Position numbers and translations under genes: made by a program. The notes beneath the pieces were generated by a model. It was not told the DNA's origin, made no database searches, and saw nothing but the letters and a program-made list of their open reading frames with translations. Source: Adiantum capillus-veneris (taxonomy: Eukaryota; Streptophyta; Polypodiopsida; Polypodiales; Pteridaceae). From it: 64,000 nucleotides of DNA. How positions within the stretch are numbered: position 1 is the stretch's first letter; each line of letters opens with the position of its first letter. Shown here piece after piece: positions 63,567 through 64,000 of the stretch. Location: NCBI GenBank assembly GCA_014529385.2, contig CM043947.1:102732811-102796810 (forward strand). Reading direction: 5' to 3'.

Positions 63567-64000
63567 TCATATGCACTCTCGACGACGAAAGAGTATGGCT
63601 CGAATCCTTTGCTGTAGCCTCCTTCGAAACTGTGTAGCTCCTCTTCTGCATCGGGGTTGTCTAGATCTCCCTAGCTCCAATGCTCGGTCTATGAGAATGC
63701 CAGTAGTGCGGGTAGACCTCTCCACTGTTGGCTGCTCCTCTATCTGTTCTTCTGGGTGTACAATATCTAGTGTAAAGAAATCTGTGATCTGTCTCTGGTG
63801 TTGTCTCTCTTCAGCTCTCCTCAGTAAAGTTTCTCTATGCCTGTGTAACTCAAGTAGATATAGCCCAAGACATCTCTGATCCTCATAACTCATGACTCTA
63901 GATAGAGGCCCGAAACCTTCTCTGAATAGACAATGAAAACGGCCTCGTATCTCATAGTACACTGTGCAATGACATATGTAATGTACTTCTGTCTCTGGCT
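63567..64000 (-). pseudogene. LINE ORF2 C-terminus, 5' part beyond the window
   Basis: The open frame 63962-63567, extended toward 64000 without its start, reads ETEVHYICHCTVYYEIRGRF, LFREGFGPLSRVMSYEDQRC and LGLYLLELHRHRETLLRRAE. The pattern E..HY..HC..Y...R..F and L......D....LG.YL resembles the zinc-like C-terminal end of LINE ORF2 proteins. It ends in a basic tail (RRGATQFRRRLQQRIRAILF). The (TC)n tail follows. Whether it is complete cannot be judged. Confidence 0.5.

Overview
This is a stretch of nuclear DNA from a land plant with a large, repeat-dominated genome. It has no operons or ribosome binding sites. It carries plant-type Ty3/gypsy (including chromodomain) and Ty1/copia LTR retrotransposons with initiator-Met-tRNA primer sites, L1-type LINEs, hAT MITEs, many long (GA)n, (GAA)n, (TA)n and (CA)n microsatellites, and one intron-containing gene fragment. 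A piggyBac-like transposase relic and a LINE with a coiled-coil ORF1 would fit a fern, lycophyte, bryophyte or gymnosperm better than a typical crop genome, but that is inference and I cannot name the species. I see no rRNA, tRNA, CRISPR array or complete host gene.

Layout. 1-6000: minus-strand Ty3/gypsy element whose gag-pol frame is open for at least 1,098 codons and runs off the left edge. Two related small ORFs sit between gag and a probable 5' LTR. 7720-9312: minus-strand copia gag with PBS and a 648-bp LTR. 9313-12480: decayed minus-strand gypsy gag-protease. 12481-28300: mostly unassignable decayed DNA with microsatellites, tandem duplications, a gypsy 3' fragment near 19 kb, a copia primer site at 25 kb and a plus-strand LINE relic at 25.3-27.4 kb. 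28953-31281: a complete non-autonomous LTR element with PBS, PPT and 5-bp target duplication. 32104-34044: a second copy of that family (opposite strand) and a chromodomain gypsy tail with its 3' LTR. 34045-39321: four related LTR copies/fragments, with one element inserted in the gag of another, then a copia protease-integrase piece. 39322-45150: minus-strand chromodomain gypsy carrying two adjacent hAT-type MITEs in integrase. 45190-49468: plus-strand relative with a 1.3-kb 3' LTR. 50147-53715: LINE ORF1, LINE 3' tails and another leader of the 29-31 kb family. 53762-54464: piggyBac-like relic. 54531-55151: three in-phase exons of an unrecognised plant gene. 55800-62818: an L1-type LINE bounded by 15-bp target duplications, with a solo LTR inside its ORF1. 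63330-64000: 3' end of another LINE.

Almost every coding segment is broken by stops or frameshifts. The exceptions are the gag-pol frame at the left edge and the small ORF next to it. The most unusual points are the duplicated F-box-like ORFs upstream of an open gag-pol, arrays of a GCGTTTT motif in the 5' leaders of one LTR family, a sequence box conserved across otherwise diverged LTRs, and the two MITEs with exact 8-bp duplications 12 bp apart.
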